The position numbers were made by a program, and so were the translations under genes. Positions 60,770-64,000 of a stretch of DNA of 64,000 bases are shown here, piece after piece (the stretch's first letter is position 1; every line of letters begins with the position of its first letter). The notes below the pieces were generated by a model, which saw nothing but the letters and a program-made list of their open reading frames with translations, had not been told where the DNA came from and searched no databases. This stretch comes from Anastatus disparis (taxonomy: Eukaryota; Arthropoda; Insecta; Hymenoptera; Eupelmidae), in the NCBI GenBank assembly GCA_017163975.1, contig JAFFSR010000316.1:189001-253000 (forward strand), read 5' to 3'.

Positions 60770-62804
60770 CTAGGAGAGTGTCACACCTCCGGATCACGGA
60801 TTTTGCTCAAACTTCGGGATAAGTTTTCAGATGACAGAATATGGAAAAAGCTAAAGTTATAGTCATAAATACTCAATATTTCCCTAGTTACAGGCAATTA
60901 AAGAAAATCACTAAAAAAGTTACTAGATTTTTAAACGCATACAGCTCTTTAGCGTCAATAGCTACAAGCTTGAAACTTTTTTTAAATTAAAGCTGAGCTC
61001 AAATCCTTTCGAAACAGTAGTTATAGCATATCAAAATATTATTTTTTCCCAAAGTCAGAGCGTAATAAGGATTGGACCGAGGATTGGACCTAATTTCAGC
61101 TTTTATTATTAATTAATGTTTTTAAAAGAAAAATCAGGTCCAATGTTTATCATGCTCTAACTTTGGGAAAAATAATATATTTATCTACGAGGGCAGAAAT
61201 TAGATCTTTCTGCCGTGCGTAGAATTGTCTCTCTCGGCTTCGCCTCGAGAGACAAACGCACGGAAGGTTGATCTAATTTATGTCTGAGTGGATAATACTA
61301 CTTTTCTTCATAGCTAGCCGAAAATTCGCCACGCTAATTAATAATAAATCTAAAAAAATGTCATGCGTGTGGATATACCAGCTGACGACAGCGCGCAGCC
61401 ATGAATTTTCTTTCTGATTTGCTCACGCGCCATCTGCGGGCCAGCTCTGAACAAAATTCAAAGGCGCGCGTCGCGCCTCGATTCAAATACACTTTAAAAA
61501 TCACAAATGATAAATCTAAGGGTTTACCGAAAATACAAATGATAAATCTAAATGTATATTAATGATAAATCTAAAAACAAATACAAATGATAAATCTAAA
61601 GAAATATTAATGATGAATCTAAAAATAAATACAAATGATATATCTAAAAAATAATACGAATTATGAACCTAAAAACTAATACGAATTATGATTCTAAAAA
61701 TAAATACGAATTATGAATCTAAAAATAAATACAAATGATAAATCTTCTAAAAAATAAAAATGATAAATATAAAAATTTATCAAAAAATATGAATAATAAA
61801 TCTAAAAAATTAAACACTAAAAAATTCAAAATGACACATTATACGCAAAAAATGTAACCTATGAAACGCTATTAAACGAATGATAAATCTAAATATTCAT
61901 CAAAAATATGAATTATAAATATAAATTATTAAATGCAACTAAGAACAATTGCGAATGATAAATCTAAAAAAATACGAATTATGAATTAAAAAGCAATTGC
62001 AAATGATAAATCTAAAAAAATACGAATTATGAATCAAAAAACATATACAAATGATAAATCTAAAAAAAAATAAAAATGCTGCATATAAAAATTTATTAAA
62101 AAAAATGTAAATAATAATTTGAAAAATTAACACTATTTAAACATCGTTGTCGATATTTTATACGTAATGTATTTTATAACGATGTATTACGTATAAAAAT
62201 TAACACACACACTCACATGTAACACAGCATCAACATAAAAAACCGACAAGAAAAGTATTAAAAAGATTCATGTGATTCTAAAATGTAAATACATTGTGTG
62301 TATTTACATTTTAGAATTCATGTTTAAGAACTTCGAGTAAGGTTATAACAGCAACAGCTGTTGCTATTAACCCAGACGGCGCCAGCGTCTGGCGGCCATT
62401 GAAAGTTTTCTGCATTGGATCGTCAGTGCTGCGTTAGTTACGATAGATGTCGTCTCACCCAGCAGAAATTCTGAGTTTCTCTACCTGTTGATCTAGCAGA
62501 AACACGAATTTTCAGCTAAGATATGAAGAAAATAATATTTTTCAATGCTATAACTACTAATTCGAAAGGATTTGAGCTCAGCTTTAATTTAAAAAAAGGT
62601 TTAAGCTTCCAGCTATCAATGCCGAAGAACCATATGCGTTTAAAAATCTAGTAACTTTTTTAGTCATTTTCTTTAATTGCCTGTAACTAGGGAAATATTG
62701 AGTATTTATGACTATAACTTTAGCTTTTTCCATATTTTATCATCTGAAAACTTATCCCGAAGTTTGAGCAAAATCCGTGATCCGGAGGTGTGACACTCTC
62801 CTAG
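60770..62804. mobile_element. 2.04 kb TIR element flanked by TTA (Harbinger-like target), inserted in gag
   Basis: Ends read CTAGGAGAGTGTCACACC in inverse; arms of about 265 bp (60770-61035 and 62540-62804) are about 90% alike. TTA lies outside both ends (60767-60769 and 62805-62807). Inside are a hairpin near 61195-61290, a minisatellite (61500-62060) and two palindromes near 62135-62210 and 62267-62322. It encodes no transposase. Confidence 0.9.
61500..62060. repeat. Minisatellite of about 28-30 bp units
   Basis: About 18 degenerate copies of AATGATAAATCTAAAAA alternating with TACGAATTATGAATC, all within the TTA-flanked element. The minus frame at 61939-62133 is its translation. Confidence 0.85.
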
Positions 62805-63385
62805 TTAGTACAAGCGCCTTCCTTGTGACCTTTCTTATCGCAATAACTGCATTTTATGATCACTGGATCTGTTTCATTTTTTACAGGTATGGCTTGCATA
62901 GTTTTTATTTGTGTTTCGTGCACTTTATTTGTATCTAATGCCTGATGTTGACTTTGCGTTAACTGCATTATATTATTGACATTTGGCCGCGTTAATAATA
63001 AGCAGGCTTGCATATTTTATGCTATAAAACTTATGCAAACGGTTGCAAACCGTTTATACACAAATATTGCATTTGCGCAAAAAGCCGCGTTCTATGCTTA
63101 TTTTCATAATCTGCTGCCAGCTGTATAGCCTTCCTTAACGTCAGAGGTTTTTCGCAGCACACTTGCACGTCTAAGGGTGAAGTTAGTCCAAACAAATAAT
63201 ATTGTAACGCATCTCTCTCTATTAGCTACTTTCTTGCTATACGATCTTAATAAAGCTTGCGTCCGCGCGCCGAAATCTGCTGCCGATTCGCCTTGTTATT
63301 GCGTAATTATTTTTAACTGCGTTGATAATTCCTCCATCACCGTTATATTATTATATTGCGCCTCTAAGTCTTTTAGGCCAGAGGG

Positions 63386-63736
63386 ACACCCCCAAAAAAG
63401 CGTTTGGTTTTCTTAGTTTTTGAGAAGGTGACCGCTACCGTCCTACAAGTTAATTTTTTTTTTAAAGAAAGCTTTTGACCCACAGATTACGAATACAAAC
63501 TTTATTTTTAGTTCCGAGTCCGGGAACATAAAGAAAATGACGGTTACTTATAGTGCGTATAGAATTTTTAGCTATTAAATCGCCATTTTCGCTATTTTCT
63601 TTATGTTTTTGGACTCGGAATTAAAAAAAAAGTTTGTATTCGTAATCTATGGGTCAAAAGCTTTCTTTAAAAAAAAATTAGCTTGTAGGACGGTAACGGT
63701 CACCTTCTCGAAAACTAAGCGCTTTTTTGGGGGTGT
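63386..63736. mobile_element. 350 bp foldback MITE with ACACCCCCAAAAAAGCG ends, inserted in gag
   Basis: ACACCCCCAAAAAAGCG at the left is mirrored at the right, and the arms (about 150 bp) pair almost throughout around a loop near 63545-63580. Gag homology resumes on both sides. No clear target-site duplication was seen. Confidence 0.8.
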
Positions 63737-64000
63737 TCTTCTTCCCTATTTTATCAGCGCTTCGATAGACTCATATTGCATTAATCGCGCTGTAAAAATG
63801 TCTGCCGCTTTTCCCGTTAGTTTCGTTGCTAACTCGTATATAATAAGAATCTGACAACCTGGCCCAAAACTACTTACTATGTTCCTTAACACAGAGCAAA
63901 ATAGGGGTAATTTATCTACGCTTCCATCAAAATATGGTATTTGCCTTATTGCTTGATGTAACGATAATTGAGGTATATTCTGAAAATTTGCGCTTCGCAT

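Larger units (their letters stand above)
54722..64000 (-). mobile_element. Ty3/Gypsy-type LTR retrotransposon, degraded and multiply invaded
   Basis: On the minus strand the order is gag (from beyond the window to about 60140), protease (60094-59831), reverse transcriptase plus RNase H (59739-57862), a Lys/Glu-rich linker (57817-57398) and an integrase C-terminal tail (54970-54722). The integrase core is missing; its place is taken by foreign DNA of about 2.4 kb. Two further elements sit in gag. The 5' LTR lies outside the window. Confidence 0.85.
60139..64000 (-). pseudogene. gag: Gypsy gag, partial, with two foreign insertions
   Basis: The capsid-like start (63746 to the window edge) contains IPYFDGSVDKLPLF and LTGKAADIFTARL. 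After the MITE at 63386-63736 it continues in broken frames with QGESAADFGARTQALLR, CEKPLTLRKAIQLAADYE and the first zinc knuckle CSYCDKKGHKEGAC (about 62815-62860). The 60770-62804 element then intervenes, and a second knuckle-like motif CTYCNKMRH (60727-60752, last Cys missing) leads into a long Asn/Arg-rich tail made of AAT-type codons with a stop at 60388. The tail's reading in other frames gives Ile/Thr-rich shadows. Confidence 0.8.

Overview
The window reads as a gene-poor, strongly AT-rich stretch of an animal nuclear genome, most likely an arthropod and probably an insect. I see no intact host gene, no rRNA gene and no complete tRNA gene. What can be recognised is decayed or nested mobile DNA: a protein-primed DNA polymerase and a capsid protein of Maverick/Polinton type, a Ty3/Gypsy-type LTR retrotransposon, a Ulp1-like protease pseudogene, two copies of an uncharacterised transposase-like gene (one beside an OTU protease), at least fifteen foldback or terminal-inverted-repeat (TIR) elements, tRNA-derived SINE-like sequences, and many tandem repeats. 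The insect assignment rests on this element mix and on base composition, so it is an inference.

Layout. 0-5 kb: AT-rich mosaic with a GC-richer island and a possible minus-strand promoter, then a 620 bp GA array. 6-9 kb: small MITEs, a SINE-like unit, and one half of an inverted pair (7.1-7.7 and 15.2-15.8 kb). 9.9-12.85 kb: a TIR element holding a decayed transposase-like gene. 12.85-16.3 kb: three tandem repeat families (about 165, 118 and 98 bp). 17-21.9 kb: a MITE, a 1.66 kb near-perfect palindrome, and a TTAA-flanked MITE inserted at the start of a Ulp1-like protease pseudogene. 22.7-25.5 kb: a foldback element filled with a degenerate array. 25.5-27.9 kb: a lysine-rich repeat-coding pseudogene, a minisatellite and a Foldback-type element with tandemly repeated arms. 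28.9-30.2 kb: a probable solo LTR. 33.5-35.3 kb: a foldback element with tRNA-like promoters in both arms. 35.9-42.7 kb: Polinton remains on the minus strand, split by a TG array and the 165 bp satellite. 43.3-50.9 kb: a 7.6 kb element with nearly identical 1.67 kb inverted arms. 50.97-51.5 kb: a MITE flanked by TAA. 52.3-64 kb: a minus-strand Gypsy element invaded by an OTU/transposase block, a 2.0 kb TIR element flanked by TTA, and a 350 bp MITE.

Almost every coding remnant carries stops or frameshifts, so I do not see genes acting together as a living system. The most promising leads are the long-arm element at 43.3-50.9 kb, the two-copy transposase-like family with its OTU neighbour, and several insertions with readable target-site duplications that date one element relative to another.
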